The notes beneath the pieces are model-generated. The model had not been told where the DNA came from. It searched no databases and saw only the letters and a list, made by a program, of their open reading frames with translations. The translations under genes and the position numbers were made by a program. From positions 124,001 through 188,000 of the forward strand of contig CADAEH010000002.1 in the NCBI GenBank assembly GCA_902786855.1: DNA of 64,000 nt, read 5' to 3'. This DNA comes from an uncultured Eubacteriales bacterium (lineage in GTDB: Bacteria; Bacillota; Clostridia; Peptostreptococcales; Anaerovoracaceae). Below are positions 1-9,173 of this stretch, in pieces. Every line of letters begins with the position of its first letter. The stretch's first letter is position 1.

Positions 1-342
1 GAGTGCCTGCAGCTCGCAGTTAGTGCTGCGTACGCAGCCGAGGCAGTCCTGATCGTGATCTGAAAGGATCAGCTGCAGAGTTTTACGTCTGTAGTCTTTG
101 ATCTTCTCGGTACTGGTATAAGCTACCATACCGTCTGTGCATGGGTATACGCAGGCAGCGACGAGAGCTCTTGCTCCAACTACCTCACAAACGCACATTC
201 TGCAGGCACCGATCTCGTTGATGTCTCTCAGATAGCACAGTGTAGGTACATCGATGCCGGCCTTATGGGCTGCATCCAGTAAGGTGGAACCTTCTGGTAC
301 AGTAACCGTAATATTATCAACTGTTACTTTGATATCTGCCAT
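1..342 (-). CDS. hydA: [FeFe] hydrogenase catalytic subunit, N-terminal part (runs off window)
   Basis: This is the first 114 codons of an NAD(P)-linked [FeFe] hydrogenase large subunit; the H-cluster domain lies outside the window. The visible part has an N-terminal plant-type [2Fe-2S] domain with Cys in CYLRDINEIGACRMCVC, then the start of the His-Cys3 [4Fe-4S] motif (HDQDCLGCVRSTNC). That layout is shared by HydA/HndD hydrogenases and NuoG. The ATG at 342 follows a GGAGGTGAG ribosome site and lies 15 bases after the NuoF-like gene, so it is the third gene of the operon. It is expected to make H2 with electrons from the upstream flavin subunit, probably together with ferredoxin. NuoG is the alternative identity, but the NuoE/NuoF-like neighbours with no other Nuo genes favour hydrogenase. 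Confidence 0.85.
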   Translation of the reverse strand, partial: MADIKVTVDNITVTVPEGSTLLDAAHKAGIDVPTLCYLRDINEIGACRMCVCEVVGARALVAACVYPCTDGMVAYTSTEKIKDYRRKTLQLILSDHDQDCLGCVRSTNCELQAL

Positions 343-357
343 AGTTCTCACCTCCAC

Positions 358-2235
358 TTACTTTCTGCTTATAGCACCGAATGCGCAGTTCTCCATGCAG
401 GCACCGCACTTGATGCACTTAGCTGTATCAATAACGTGAGGCTGCTTGACAGCGCCGGAAATAGCGCCTGCCGGACAGTTGCGTGCGCACTTTGTGCAGC
501 CTTTGCACTTCTCAGGATCGATCTCATAGTTGAGCAGAGCCTTGCAGACGCCTGCAGGACATCTCTTCTCAAGGATATGAGCTTCATACTCATCTCTGAA
601 GTGCTCAATTGTTGAAAGGATCGGGTTAGGAGCAGTCTGACCAAGTCCGCACAGAGCGTTGGCCTGAATGTAGTGTGCAAGTTCATCCAGCTTATCGAGG
701 TCTTCGATCTCTCCTCTTCCTTCGCTGATCTTCTCAAGGATCTCAAGCATACGTCTTGTACCGATACGGCAAGGTGTACACTTTCCGCAGGATTCGCTTA
801 CTGTGAATCCGAGGTAGAACTTAGCGATATCTACCATGCAGTTGTCCTCATCGAGTACGATCATTCCGCCGGATCCCATCATGGAGCCGATAGCTTTGAG
901 TGATTCATAGTCGATAGGTACATCATATGATTTAGCAGGGATACATCCGCCGGAAGGTCCGCCTGTCTGTGCAGCCTTGAACTTCTTTCCGTTAGGTACG
1001 CCGCCGCCGATCTCTTCTACTACCTGTCTGAGTGTAGCTCCCATAGGAACTTCTACAAGACCTGTGTTGTTGACCTTACCGCCGAGAGCGAATACCTTAG
1101 TACCCTTGGATGTTTCAGTACCATACTGGTTGAACCAGCTTGCTCCGTTGAGGATGATCTGTGGAATGTTTGCGTAAGTCTCAACGTTGTTGAGAACTGT
1201 AGGTGCTGCGAACAGTCCCTTTACAGCCGGGAATGGAGGACGTGGACGAGGCTCGCCTCTGTTGCCCTCGATGGATGTCATAAGAGCTGTTTCTTCGCCG
1301 CATACGAATGCGCCTGCACCGAGTCTGAGGTCGACATCAAAGTCGAATCCAGAACCGAAAATGTTCTTACCAAGAACACCGTATTCTCTTGCCTGATTAA
1401 GGGCGATCTTAAGTCTGTCTACAGCGATAGGATACTCTGCTCTGACGTAGATATATCCCTGGCTGGCGCCGATCGCGTAACCAGCGATAGCCATAGCTTC
1501 GAGAATTGAATGTGGGTCTCCCTCAAGGATAGAACGGTCCATGAATGCGCCCGGGTCACCTTCGTCGGCATTGCAGGCTACATACTTCTGGACTTCGCCT
1601 CTCTTGCTGGATGCGAACATCCACTTTCTTCCTGTAGGGAATCCGCCGCCGCCTCTTCCTCTGAGTCCGGAATCGATGACTTCCTGGATGACTTCATCAG
1701 GTGTCATCTCGTTGAGTGCCTTAGCGAGAGCCTGATAACCGTCTCTGGCGATGTACTCATCGATGTCCTCAGGGTCGATCTTACCGCAGTTGCGGAGAGC
1801 CATTCTGAGCTGGTTGTTATAGAATGCGGACTCAACATACGGGATTGTAGTACCGTCTGAGAGTTCCTCTACCATGAGGTATTCTTCAACCGGCTTGCCT
1901 CTGAGGATGTGCTCCTCAAAGATCCTGTCTACCATATCAGGCTTTACTTCCTGATAGAAGACATTACCAGGGTGTACGACCATGATAGGTCCCTTAGCAC
2001 ACAGGCCCTGGCAGCCTGTCTGAATGATTTCGATCTCGTCCTTCTTACCGGCAGCATCGATGAGCTTGTTCAGCTCTTCCATGATCTCCCAGCTGTGGTT
2101 GGATGTACATCCGGTACCTCCGCATACGAGGACGTAGGTCTTAGTAGCAGCTTCAGCAGTATCAGGATTGAATCTGATATCGATCTGTCCATGCTTAGCC
2201 GCTTTGATGTCTTTTAAATCTTGCAGTGTTTTCAT
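358..2235 (-). CDS. hydB: NuoF-like flavin subunit of NAD(P)-linked [FeFe] hydrogenase (HydB/HndC)
   Basis: This 625-residue subunit takes electrons from NAD(P)H through FMN. The order of domains is: a thioredoxin-like [2Fe-2S] domain at about 30-125 (VCGGTGCTSN and TGCQGLCAKG); the NuoF core with the glycine-rich FMN/NADH loop GLRGRGGGGFPTG near 190; a [4Fe-4S] site ESCGKCTPCRIGTRRM near 485 with its distant Cys in CGLGQT; and two C-terminal [4Fe-4S] ferredoxin motifs (CKGCTKCARNC and CIKCGACMENC). This is the domain set of HydB of bifurcating HydABC enzymes and of HndC, not of respiratory NuoF, which lacks both end domains. It lies 20 bases after hydC and 15 before hydA. Whether the enzyme bifurcates electrons cannot be read from sequence alone. 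Confidence 0.9.
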   Translation of the reverse strand: MKTLQDLKDIKAAKHGQIDIRFNPDTAEAATKTYVLVCGGTGCTSNHSWEIMEELNKLIDAAGKKDEIEIIQTGCQGLCAKGPIMVVHPGNVFYQEVKPDMVDRIFEEHILRGKPVEEYLMVEELSDGTTIPYVESAFYNNQLRMALRNCGKIDPEDIDEYIARDGYQALAKALNEMTPDEVIQEVIDSGLRGRGGGGFPTGRKWMFASSKRGEVQKYVACNADEGDPGAFMDRSILEGDPHSILEAMAIAGYAIGASQGYIYVRAEYPIAVDRLKIALNQAREYGVLGKNIFGSGFDFDVDLRLGAGAFVCGEETALMTSIEGNRGEPRPRPPFPAVKGLFAAPTVLNNVETYANIPQIILNGASWFNQYGTETSKGTKVFALGGKVNNTGLVEVPMGATLRQVVEEIGGGVPNGKKFKAAQTGGPSGGCIPAKSYDVPIDYESLKAIGSMMGSGGMIVLDEDNCMVDIAKFYLGFTVSESCGKCTPCRIGTRRMLEILEKISEGRGEIEDLDKLDELAHYIQANALCGLGQTAPNPILSTIEHFRDEYEAHILEKRCPAGVCKALLNYEIDPEKCKGCTKCARNCPAGAISGAVKQPHVIDTAKCIKCGACMENCAFGAISRK

Positions 2236-2255
2236 GACTTACCCTCCATTATGCG

Positions 2256-2744
2256 TTACTCGTACTTGGCGAGAATACCGGCTACTCTGTCCGGTGTCAT
2301 CTTGCCGTATACATCTCCGTCAACGATCATAACAGGTGCGAGTCCACATGCTCCGACGCAGCGGCATACTTCCAGTGAGAATTTACCGTCTGGTGTGCAT
2401 CCGCCGTCTTCGATTCCAAGAACTTTCTCGATCTCTTCGAGTACAGCTCCTGCGCCCTTTACATAGCATGCAGTTCCGAGACACATCGCAACGACATACT
2501 TGCCCTTAGGCGACATTGAAAACTGTGCATAGAAAGTAGCTACACCATAGATCTTCTCGATAGGAATTCCTGTTTCGTCTGAAATGATCTTCTGTACCTG
2601 ATAAGGGAGATATCCGTAGATCTCCTGGGCTTCCTGCATAATTGGCATCAGGGCACCCTTCATTCCCTTGTACTTAGCGATCACTTCAAGCAGCTTGGCT
2701 TCCTGTTCCTTAGTTCCTTTGAAAGGAACGCTCGATACTTTCAT
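2256..2744 (-). CDS. hydC: NuoE-like [2Fe-2S] subunit of the hydrogenase (HydC/HndA)
   Basis: A 162-residue thioredoxin-like [2Fe-2S] subunit of the 24-kDa NuoE family. The four cluster cysteines are seen in MCLGTACYVKGA and CRCVGACGLAP. A longer frame starts at 2774, but the ATG at 2744 is chosen because AAGGAGG precedes it by nine bases while the upstream ATG has no ribosome site. It is the first gene of the hydrogenase operon and would pass electrons between the flavin subunit and the rest of the complex. Confidence 0.9.
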   Translation of the reverse strand: MKVSSVPFKGTKEQEAKLLEVIAKYKGMKGALMPIMQEAQEIYGYLPYQVQKIISDETGIPIEKIYGVATFYAQFSMSPKGKYVVAMCLGTACYVKGAGAVLEEIEKVLGIEDGGCTPDGKFSLEVCRCVGACGLAPVMIVDGDVYGKMTPDRVAGILAKYE

Positions 2745-2793
2745 CTGCTCGATCCTCCTTAAATGATTAACCATTATCTACATAGTACGGTTA

Positions 2794-2805
2794 TGATAAT
2801 TATCA
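2794..2805. promoter_or_regulatory. 12-bp perfect palindrome in the hydrogenase leader
   Basis: TGATAATTATCA is a perfect palindrome about 50 bases downstream of the predicted hydC start of transcription and about 50 bases before the ORF. It looks like a Fur-type half-site pair but lacks the spacing of a 7-1-7 Fur box. A role as an operator is only a possibility. Confidence 0.2.
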
Positions 2806-2861
2806 CACATATAAATCCGGTGAACAATCATCGTTATTGGATTAACCCATACTTAGCTACT

Positions 2862-2890
2862 ATTATAAACAAAAAATTAACAAGCTTCAA
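2862..2890 (-). promoter_or_regulatory. Promoter of the hydrogenase operon
   Basis: On the minus strand TTGAAG (2885-2890), a 17-base spacer and TATAAT (2862-2867) form a near-consensus housekeeping promoter pointing at hydC, giving a leader of about 110 bases. The spacer contains TTGTTAA, a half-site resembling that of the redox regulator Rex, but the matching second half is missing. The 389-base gap 2745-3133 otherwise holds AT-rich sequence and the divergent promoter of the S66 peptidase gene. Confidence 0.65.
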
Positions 2891-3103
2891 CCATTTACAT
2901 CAAACTGTCAAAAACTGTTTTGTAAAAAAACACAGGCATACAAAAATCGTTGAATTTTACTCTTTTTTCATAGTTCCGTCTTCATACCTCATTGGTATAA
3001 AATTTGTTTTCTGTTTATTCGGTAACTGCATGATAACGATTTTACCGGCTGGATTTTGTTAATTCGAAAACGAAATATTCTTTAAAAATTACATGCCTTT
3101 CTG

Positions 3104-3112
3104 TGCTATACT
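3104..3112 (+). promoter_or_regulatory. Extended -10 promoter of the S66 peptidase gene
   Basis: TGC followed by TATACT (3107-3112) is an extended -10 element, 22 bases before the ORF start. No good -35 element is seen at 16-18 bases. The resulting 5' leader would be very short, with the GGAGG ribosome site at about 3119. Confidence 0.45.
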
Positions 3113-3133
3113 TGCATCCGGAGGTAAGAAAAC

Positions 3134-4153
3134 ATGATATATCCTGGATTCCCTTCTGAGGGAGATGTAATCGGAATATGCGCACCAAGTGCAGGCGTAG
3201 GAAGCAAACTGGAGTCGTTCGATATGTCACTTGACATTCTGAATGATGTTGGTTTTATGACATATGAAACCGAAAGTGTAAGGAATGAAGACTGCCCTTC
3301 CGCTCCGGCCGAAATTCGCGGAGAAGAATTCAACAGTCTTTTTGCTGATGACGACATAGCTGCTGTAATGTCTGCGGCAGGCGGTGACTTCAACATTGAG
3401 ATGCTGCCATATATAGATCAGGATACCGTTATCTCTCATCCAAAATGGTTTGCAGGTTATTCTGATCCGACCGCCATCGAGATGCTGCTTACAACAAAGC
3501 TGGATATCGCTTCGATATACGGTGTAAATGCCGGCGCATGGGACTGGCGTCCTCTTCATCAGTTCCAGTTCAATGCGCTTGATATCCTCATGGGAGAGAT
3601 CATACCGCAAGAATCTTATGATGAGTGGTGTTCATGCGGATACGACGAGGAAACAGAGTCTTTTCCTATGGATGCTCCTGTTGAATGGATCCTCCTGCAT
3701 CCGGAAGATGGGAGTCTTGAGGAAATTGAGTGCCTGGATGTCACCGGCAGGCTGATAGGCGGCTGCATAGATGTTATCAATGAGATGATCGGAACTCCTT
3801 TTGAGGATCTCAAAGGTTTCTGTGAGAGATACCGTCATGATGGTTTTATATGGTTCTTTGATAACTTTGCACTGCAGCCTATGGAGCTGTTTTATGCTCT
3901 CCTGCGGATGAAGTTTATGGGGTTGTTTGACGATGCGAGAGCTATCGTATTCGGCCGCGTATGTTTTTATGGTGAAGCAACCGATATTGATTATCTCGAG
4001 TTGATCGAACAAGTGCTGGGCGACACTGACATATCTATCATATGGAATGCAGATATAGGCCATACCAAGCCTTCAATGACACTGATCAACGGCAGCATGG
4101 GTCATCTTGTTATGGAAGACGGCAGGGCTCTGCTTGAAATGGAGCTCTCCTGA
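3134..4153 (+). CDS. S66 family LD-carboxypeptidase / MccF-like protein
   Basis: A 339-residue protein of the LD-carboxypeptidase (LdcA/MccF) family, which are Ser-Glu-His peptidases that trim murein tetrapeptides or inactivate microcin C-type compounds. The start matches the family (GDVIGICAPSAG), the nucleophile is Ser110 in FAGYSDPTAI, and the His lies in the GHTKP segment near 312. At the place where relatives usually have a catalytic Glu after a hydrophobic strand, this protein reads WFFDNFALQP, with Asp. There is no signal peptide, so it should act in the cytoplasm. It is a single-gene unit with its own promoter and terminator. Cell-wall recycling or self-immunity cannot be told apart from sequence. 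Confidence 0.85.
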   Translation: MIYPGFPSEGDVIGICAPSAGVGSKLESFDMSLDILNDVGFMTYETESVRNEDCPSAPAEIRGEEFNSLFADDDIAAVMSAAGGDFNIEMLPYIDQDTVISHPKWFAGYSDPTAIEMLLTTKLDIASIYGVNAGAWDWRPLHQFQFNALDILMGEIIPQESYDEWCSCGYDEETESFPMDAPVEWILLHPEDGSLEEIECLDVTGRLIGGCIDVINEMIGTPFEDLKGFCERYRHDGFIWFFDNFALQPMELFYALLRMKFMGLFDDARAIVFGRVCFYGEATDIDYLELIEQVLGDTDISIIWNADIGHTKPSMTLINGSMGHLVMEDGRALLEMELS

Positions 4154-4172
4154 TAATGACTGTAAATTTATA

Positions 4173-4202
4173 TGCCGCACCCTATGTGGTGCGGCAATTT
4201 TT
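4173..4202 (+). terminator. Intrinsic terminator of the S66 peptidase gene
   Basis: A perfect 9-bp stem (TGCCGCACC with GGTGCGGCA), a 6-base loop and a T-run follow the stop codon by about 20 bases. Confidence 0.85.
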
Positions 4203-4237
4203 AATTGATCAATGATAGGTTTTTTCGCTTTGCATTC

Positions 4238-5149
4238 TTACACGAAGCTTGATATCAATATCATCAGTGGAAGTGTGATGATGGATATAAGTGTTGTTAT
4301 CGCAACTACCTGGCACGCATATGGATAATCTGCATCATAAAGATTCGCATATACAGCAACATTCGCACCCGCCGGTGTGCTGAGAGCGATAAATACGGTG
4401 AGGAAAATACTGTGTTCGACCGGTATGAACCTGAATGCCAGAAGTGTAACAGCTGGTATGAGAAGAAGCCTGACTGCGCTCACCCAGTACAGATGTGCTG
4501 AAGTAAACATTTTCTTCATATCCGACTGTGCCAGATAAGATCCAAGCACCAGCATCGCCAGAGGTGCGTTAAGTGCAGATATCCCATTGAGTGTAGAGGA
4601 AATGATATCAGGCAGATGCGCCCCTGCTCCTGTTATGAACAGGAACAGACCTATTATGATACTGACGAAGATCGGATTGATTATCAGGTGCTTCAATCCG
4701 ATCATTGAGCGCTCTCCGGTAATGACTTTTACCCCATAAGACCACTGCAGCATATTCATCATAGCAACGATCGCGACGATGAAAAACACAGCCTCATTTC
4801 CAAGTGCTGCCTGCACCAGCGGGATCCCGACGAATCCAGCATTGGAAAACGCGCAGCCAAAATTATCTACCGGATGTTTTCTGAAGATCACAGCAGCTAT
4901 TATCATGGCGATGCCTATACCAAGCGCACTTATCAATGCGCTCTCAGCAAGCTGTATCAGCTTTAGCCGTGAAAACTCCACGCAAAAGCTGTCCACGATA
5001 ACAGCAGGTATTACAAGCCATACCAGTATAGCTGCTATATCTTTGCTCCCCCTTATAGTCAGCTTATCTGTCCTGAACAGAATGTATCCTGCAAACATGT
5101 ACAGGAACATTACAACAGTCTGTCTCAATACTATTAATGCTGCTTCCAA
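4238..5149 (-). CDS. AEC family transporter (auxin efflux carrier type)
   Basis: A 303-residue integral membrane protein with about ten hydrophobic segments in the two-half pattern of the AEC (PIN-like) family, for example FLYMFAGYILFRTDKL at the start and the Asn/Pro-containing NAGFVGIPLVQAALG segment. Bacterial relatives export or exchange dicarboxylates such as malate; the substrate here is unknown. The frame has no ATG upstream, so the start is TTG at 5149 with a weak AGGA site, or else an internal ATG. It stands alone between terminators. Confidence 0.85.
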   Translation of the reverse strand: MEAALIVLRQTVVMFLYMFAGYILFRTDKLTIRGSKDIAAILVWLVIPAVIVDSFCVEFSRLKLIQLAESALISALGIGIAMIIAAVIFRKHPVDNFGCAFSNAGFVGIPLVQAALGNEAVFFIVAIVAMMNMLQWSYGVKVITGERSMIGLKHLIINPIFVSIIIGLFLFITGAGAHLPDIISSTLNGISALNAPLAMLVLGSYLAQSDMKKMFTSAHLYWVSAVRLLLIPAVTLLAFRFIPVEHSIFLTVFIALSTPAGANVAVYANLYDADYPYACQVVAITTLISIITLPLMILISSFV

Positions 5150-5218
5150 TTCAGTAAATCCTGTCCCTTCCCCTTTTATTCGAATCAGATGCTTCCGCTA
5201 AAATATTCTATTCGCATG

Positions 5219-5243
5219 AAAAGCCCCGGCATAAAGCCGGGGC
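5219..5243 (-). terminator. Terminator of the membrane pyrophosphatase gene
   Basis: A perfect 8-bp GC stem (GCCCCGGC/GCCGGGGC) with a 5-base loop and a TTTT run on the minus strand lies 20 bases after the stop. Confidence 0.75.
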
Positions 5244-5263
5244 CATGGATAACGATCTTTCTA

Positions 5264-7384
5264 CTATCCGAGCAGATTCACGCTTGCGATAAGTCCGGCA
5301 AATACGATCGATACCATTGATACCAGCTTGATCAGGATGTTGATCGATGGACCGGATGTATCCTTGAACGGGTCGCCGATGGTATCTCCGACAACTGCAG
5401 CCTTATGGTTGTCGCTGCCCTTGCCGCCGAAATGACCGGCTTCGATATACTTCTTAGCATTGTCCCATGCACCGCCGGAATTAGCCATAAAGATAGCCAT
5501 GATGAATCCGGCTACAGTTGCGCCGCAGAGCATTCCGACTACTCCAAGGCCGCCGAGCACAAGACCAGTTATGATCGGAGCTGCTATGCCTACGCATGCA
5601 GGCAGGATCATTTCCTTGAGTGAAGCCTTCGAGCAGAGGTCTACGCATCTTGCATAGTCTGCGTCTGCTTTGCCTTCCATCAGCCCAGGTATCTCCTTGA
5701 ACTGACGTCTTACTTCAAGAACTACGCTCTGTGCAGCTCTGTTAACAGCGCCCATTGTCAGAGCAGAGAAGATGAACGGCAGACAAGCTCCGATGAAGAG
5801 TCCTACGAGCACCTTAGGGTCGAGCAGGTTGAGTGTCAGGTCCTGTCCGTCAGGTGTGTAAACGAGAAGCTTCTCTCTGAAGTTAGCGATAAGAGCAAGA
5901 GCAGTCATTCCGGCTGAACCGATAGCAAATCCCTTACCTGTAGCAGCTGTTGTGTTACCGAGTGAATCGAGAGCGTCTGTTCTCTCACGTACTTCAGGCG
6001 GAAGTCCTGCCATCTCAGCAATACCGCCGGCATTATCAGCAACCGGGCCATATGCGTCAGTAGCAAGTGTGATACCAAGTGTTGAAAGCATACCTACTGC
6101 TGCAAGTGAGATTCCATAAAGTCCGATACCGGATGGCGTAGCATCTACCGGGCAAAGACCGGAGCAGTAGTATGCGATCAGGATAGCAGCACCTACGATC
6201 AGAATAGGAAGTCCTGTAGAGAGCATTCCCGTTCCAAGACCGCTGATGATCAGGGTAGCTGTTCCTGTCTGTGAAGATTCTGCTATCTTCTGGGTCGGTG
6301 TATAAGTATCTGATGTGAAGTACTCTGTGCACAGACCGATCAGTACGCCTGCTGCAAGACCAGCTATGATCGCAAGATATAGACCATAGAACTGGATGCC
6401 GAACAGCCAGACAACAAGCACGAATGAGAAAACTGCTGTCGCGATCGCTGAGAAATTAGTACCACGGCGAAGAGCAGCGAGCAGGTTCTTCTGGCTTGCA
6501 CCTTCCTTGGTCTGTACAAAGAAAGATCCGACGACGGAGAACACTACTCCGACAGCAGCCATAAGAAGCGGAAGTGCTACGGACTTGACTCCGAGACCGG
6601 AATTAAGGAATGCGATAGCACCAAGAGCGCATGTGGATACCATCGATCCTACATATGACTCATACAGGTCTGCTCCCATTCCGGCAACGTCACCTACGTT
6701 GTCTCCTACGTTATCTGCAATTACAGCAGGGTTACGAGGGTCATCCTCAGGGATTCCTGCTTCTACCTTACCTACAAGGTCAGCTCCGACGTCAGCAGCC
6801 TTCGTAAAGATACCACCGCCTACACGGGCGAACAGAGCCATCGAAGAAGCTCCCATTCCGAAAGTTACCATAGCTGCTGTGATATTCTCGAGTGATTCAT
6901 GGAAAACGAGATCGAGCAATGCATACCACAGTGAGATATCAAGAAGTCCGAGTCCTACTACTGTGAATCCCATAACTGAACCAGCCGAGAAAGCGACACG
7001 CAGTCCGCTGTTAAGGCTTTTCTGAGCTGCGCATGCAGTACGGTCATTAGCTCTTGTAGCAATGCTCATTCCGATATATCCGGAAAGGCCTGAGAAAAAG
7101 CCTCCTGTAATGAACGCGAATGGTACATACCATGTAAGCTTGTGCGCTGCAGCCATCCCGCAAAGCACACAGAACATTACAGCAAAGAATATAAGTACTG
7201 TGCGGTACTGTCTCTTGAGGAATGCGCTCGCTCCTGTACGTACGAATCTTGAGATCTGCTTCATTCTGTCAGTTCCCTCGTCAGCGCTCAGGACTTTTTT
7301 GGCCTGAGAATAAGCGAAGAACAGAGCAATAAGAGAAGCAAATAAACTGATCCAATACAGATGTGTCAACAGATAATCTTGCAT
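5264..7384 (-). CDS. hppA: Membrane-bound ion-pumping pyrophosphatase
   Basis: A 706-residue membrane pyrophosphatase that couples PPi hydrolysis to H+ or Na+ export. The PPi-site motifs are intact: [40 protein letters not shown], and the C-terminal DNAKKYIE and [14 protein letters not shown]. Around residue 480 it reads [16 protein letters not shown]; Ala at the position where K+-independent enzymes have Lys marks the K+-dependent class, which includes Na+ pumps. The start at 7384 is preferred over 7462 because AAGGAGG lies eight bases before it. PPi-linked metabolism fits with pyruvate phosphate dikinase, which releases PPi in one direction, encoded 2 kb away. Confidence 0.95.
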   Translation of the reverse strand: MQDYLLTHLYWISLFASLIALFFAYSQAKKVLSADEGTDRMKQISRFVRTGASAFLKRQYRTVLIFFAVMFCVLCGMAAAHKLTWYVPFAFITGGFFSGLSGYIGMSIATRANDRTACAAQKSLNSGLRVAFSAGSVMGFTVVGLGLLDISLWYALLDLVFHESLENITAAMVTFGMGASSMALFARVGGGIFTKAADVGADLVGKVEAGIPEDDPRNPAVIADNVGDNVGDVAGMGADLYESYVGSMVSTCALGAIAFLNSGLGVKSVALPLLMAAVGVVFSVVGSFFVQTKEGASQKNLLAALRRGTNFSAIATAVFSFVLVVWLFGIQFYGLYLAIIAGLAAGVLIGLCTEYFTSDTYTPTQKIAESSQTGTATLIISGLGTGMLSTGLPILIVGAAILIAYYCSGLCPVDATPSGIGLYGISLAAVGMLSTLGITLATDAYGPVADNAGGIAEMAGLPPEVRERTDALDSLGNTTAATGKGFAIGSAGMTALALIANFREKLLVYTPDGQDLTLNLLDPKVLVGLFIGACLPFIFSALTMGAVNRAAQSVVLEVRRQFKEIPGLMEGKADADYARCVDLCSKASLKEMILPACVGIAAPIITGLVLGGLGVVGMLCGATVAGFIMAIFMANSGGAWDNAKKYIEAGHFGGKGSDNHKAAVVGDTIGDPFKDTSGPSINILIKLVSMVSIVFAGLIASVNLLG

Positions 7385-7537
7385 TTGAATTGCCTCCTTA
7401 GATAGATGATCAAAGTTTCCATATCCACTTTCCCAAGGAATGAAAACTGTAATTGCCCCCATAAATCAGATTATAAGCAGAGCTTATAAAGTACTCAATG
7501 GGGATTTTTGTATAACTTTGTATTTTTGTTCCAGTAC

Positions 7538-7607
7538 AGTATAGCAGATTGCTTGATTTTTACAATATTTTTCGCTTTAAATTATGTTTTTTTGATTAAA
7601 ATGTCAA
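7538..7607 (-). promoter_or_regulatory. Two tandem promoters before hppA
   Basis: On the minus strand the outer promoter is TTGACA (7602-7607), 17 bases, TAATTT (7579-7584); the inner one is TTGTAA (7560-7565), 16 bases, TATACT (7538-7543). Both point at hppA and would give leaders of about 150-190 bases. The gap 7385-7844 is otherwise AT-rich and holds only these and the terminator at 7757. Confidence 0.5.
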
Positions 7608-7756
7608 AAATAGTTTGTTTATATCACCAATGGGCTCCTTCTTAATTGTTTTTCATTAAAGTGTTAATAAAACTGATTTAGTTTTTAATACGCCCCGTTT
7701 TAAAGTCACTCTGCTTTTGAGAAATCACCAGTTTCTGTGACGAATCACCAAATTAT

Positions 7757-7785
7757 AAATGAGCTGCCATGAAGACAGCTCATTT
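7757..7785 (-). terminator. Terminator of the secreted-protein gene
   Basis: A perfect 10-bp stem (AAATGAGCTG/CAGCTCATTT) with a 9-base loop lies 60 bases after the stop of the minus-strand gene; the T-run is provided by the AT-rich stem end. Confidence 0.6.
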
Positions 7786-7844
7786 ATTAGTCATTAGGAT
7801 ATTATATATCAGCCTTTATTGCTTTATGTAAGGTTTTGACAGGA

Positions 7845-8963
7845 CTATTTCCACTGTAATGTGTAATAACCACTGGCGCCGCCCTGGCTCTCAATCTTTA
7901 CATAATATGTACCCTTTCTTGCTTTCTTGGTACCTATTCTGCCCGAAGTAACAGTGTATGTGCCTATTTTGCCTGCAGGAAGAGTCGTATACTGTTTTCC
8001 CTTCTTCGGGAAGTAAACGGTGATCTTCAGGTTGTTGCTGTAGCTGCCGCTGCCTCCGGTTCCAATAGCACTCGCATTTACGACAAGTGTCATTTTGGAA
8101 TTCTTTTTCTGCTTGATTTTGTACCAGTGGACTTTCTTATTATTGGTGGATACGAGTCCATGGTTGATCTTTTTCTTTTTGAGCTTAGCTGCCTTCTTTT
8201 TGCTGGTCTTGGAGCTTGTCTCCTTGATGCTGTGGAATGTCACTTTGACATTACGTACGGCGTTGCTGCTCTTAACACTTATGTTGTAGGTTCCTCCGGC
8301 GGTAACTCCGATTCTGGTAGCATATCCTTCAGATGAGTACAGGTATTCCCATGCTGTAAAACCAGGAGCAAAAACCTGTGCTGTAGAGTACGGAGTAGTC
8401 ATTCCTCCATATGCTACTACGTCAAGATAACCATCGCTTGGGGCTCTGAATGTTACTGTACTAGGTACACTCGAACCTGCAGAACCAAGTATATAGGTAG
8501 CGCCGTTGCCTGCTGTTGTTTTATTTGGCGGTGCACACCATACGCCGAAAGATGTAGTATATGCTGTTTTCTCATAGCTTGGTGTCATCTCCAGAGTCGC
8601 AGTCGTACCAGATCCTACATAGTAACTACGCAGTTTAAAATCCCCTTTGGTCAAATAGTCACTGGCATAGTTTCCGTTGACCTTTACACCATATACAGCA
8701 GCATCAGCACTCAGAACAAATACAGTTCCTCCATTTGAAGGTAATTTTATCGTGAATTTATACGCTTTGCTGGTCTTTGCAGGTACATACAGTGAATAGC
8801 CCGGTTCAAAGCTGCTCACATTATTGATATCAGCAGCACTGACTGTTCCTCCATTGCTGACCGAAGTCGCCGCATTTGCCGTACCTGTAAAAGTAATGCA
8901 CATGCTTAATGCTACCGTAAGGCAGAGCATGAGCGACAATATTTTTTTAGTAACCTTTTTCAT
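7845..8963 (-). CDS. Secreted protein of unknown function, PPC-like C-terminal domain
   Basis: A 372-residue exported protein. It begins with a positively charged N-terminus, a hydrophobic stretch and an AxA-type signal-peptidase site (TANA-A near residue 32), so it should leave the cell. The rest is rich in Ser, Thr, Gly and Tyr and predicted beta. A basic segment (TSKKKAAKLKKKKINHG near 250-265) separates two beta regions. The C-terminal segment ending in YYVKIESQGGASGYYTLQWK resembles the close of bacterial pre-peptidase C-terminal (PPC) domains. No enzymatic motif or sortase signal was seen. It has its own promoter and terminator, so it is a monocistronic unit. Confidence 0.7.
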   Translation of the reverse strand: MKKVTKKILSLMLCLTVALSMCITFTGTANAATSVSNGGTVSAADINNVSSFEPGYSLYVPAKTSKAYKFTIKLPSNGGTVFVLSADAAVYGVKVNGNYASDYLTKGDFKLRSYYVGSGTTATLEMTPSYEKTAYTTSFGVWCAPPNKTTAGNGATYILGSAGSSVPSTVTFRAPSDGYLDVVAYGGMTTPYSTAQVFAPGFTAWEYLYSSEGYATRIGVTAGGTYNISVKSSNAVRNVKVTFHSIKETSSKTSKKKAAKLKKKKINHGLVSTNNKKVHWYKIKQKKNSKMTLVVNASAIGTGGSGSYSNNLKITVYFPKKGKQYTTLPAGKIGTYTVTSGRIGTKKARKGTYYVKIESQGGASGYYTLQWK

Positions 8964-9003
8964 AACTCCTCCATATCTGTAGTTAGATGTACTTGATGTA
9001 TTT

Positions 9004-9032
9004 ATTATACTGTATCTTTACCTAATCGTAAA
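9004..9032 (-). promoter_or_regulatory. Promoter of the secreted-protein gene
   Basis: TTTACG (9027-9032), 17 bases and TATAAT (9004-9009) on the minus strand, about 40 bases before the start codon. A GGAGGAG ribosome site precedes the ATG. Confidence 0.55.
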
Positions 9033-9088
9033 TGTTATAGCACATTTTTATATTAATAACAGTTTTCCCACAATAACTGATTGTGTAC

Positions 9089-9122
9089 AAAAAGACTGCC
9101 GCACCTTTTGAAGTGCAGCAGT
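9089..9122 (-). terminator. Terminator of ppdK
   Basis: A 10-bp stem with one G-T pair (ACTGCTGCAC/GTGCGGCAGT on the minus strand) followed by CTTTTTG, about 50 bases after the ppdK stop. Confidence 0.75.
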
Positions 9123-9173
9123 TTCTTTTGCTTATATTGCCCTTTCATTTGCTAATGGATAAGGGTTATGGAT

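Noticed and set aside
2868-2884. Possible Rex operator in the hydC promoter
   Set aside because: Only one half, TTGTTAA, is present; the second half TTAACAA is missing.
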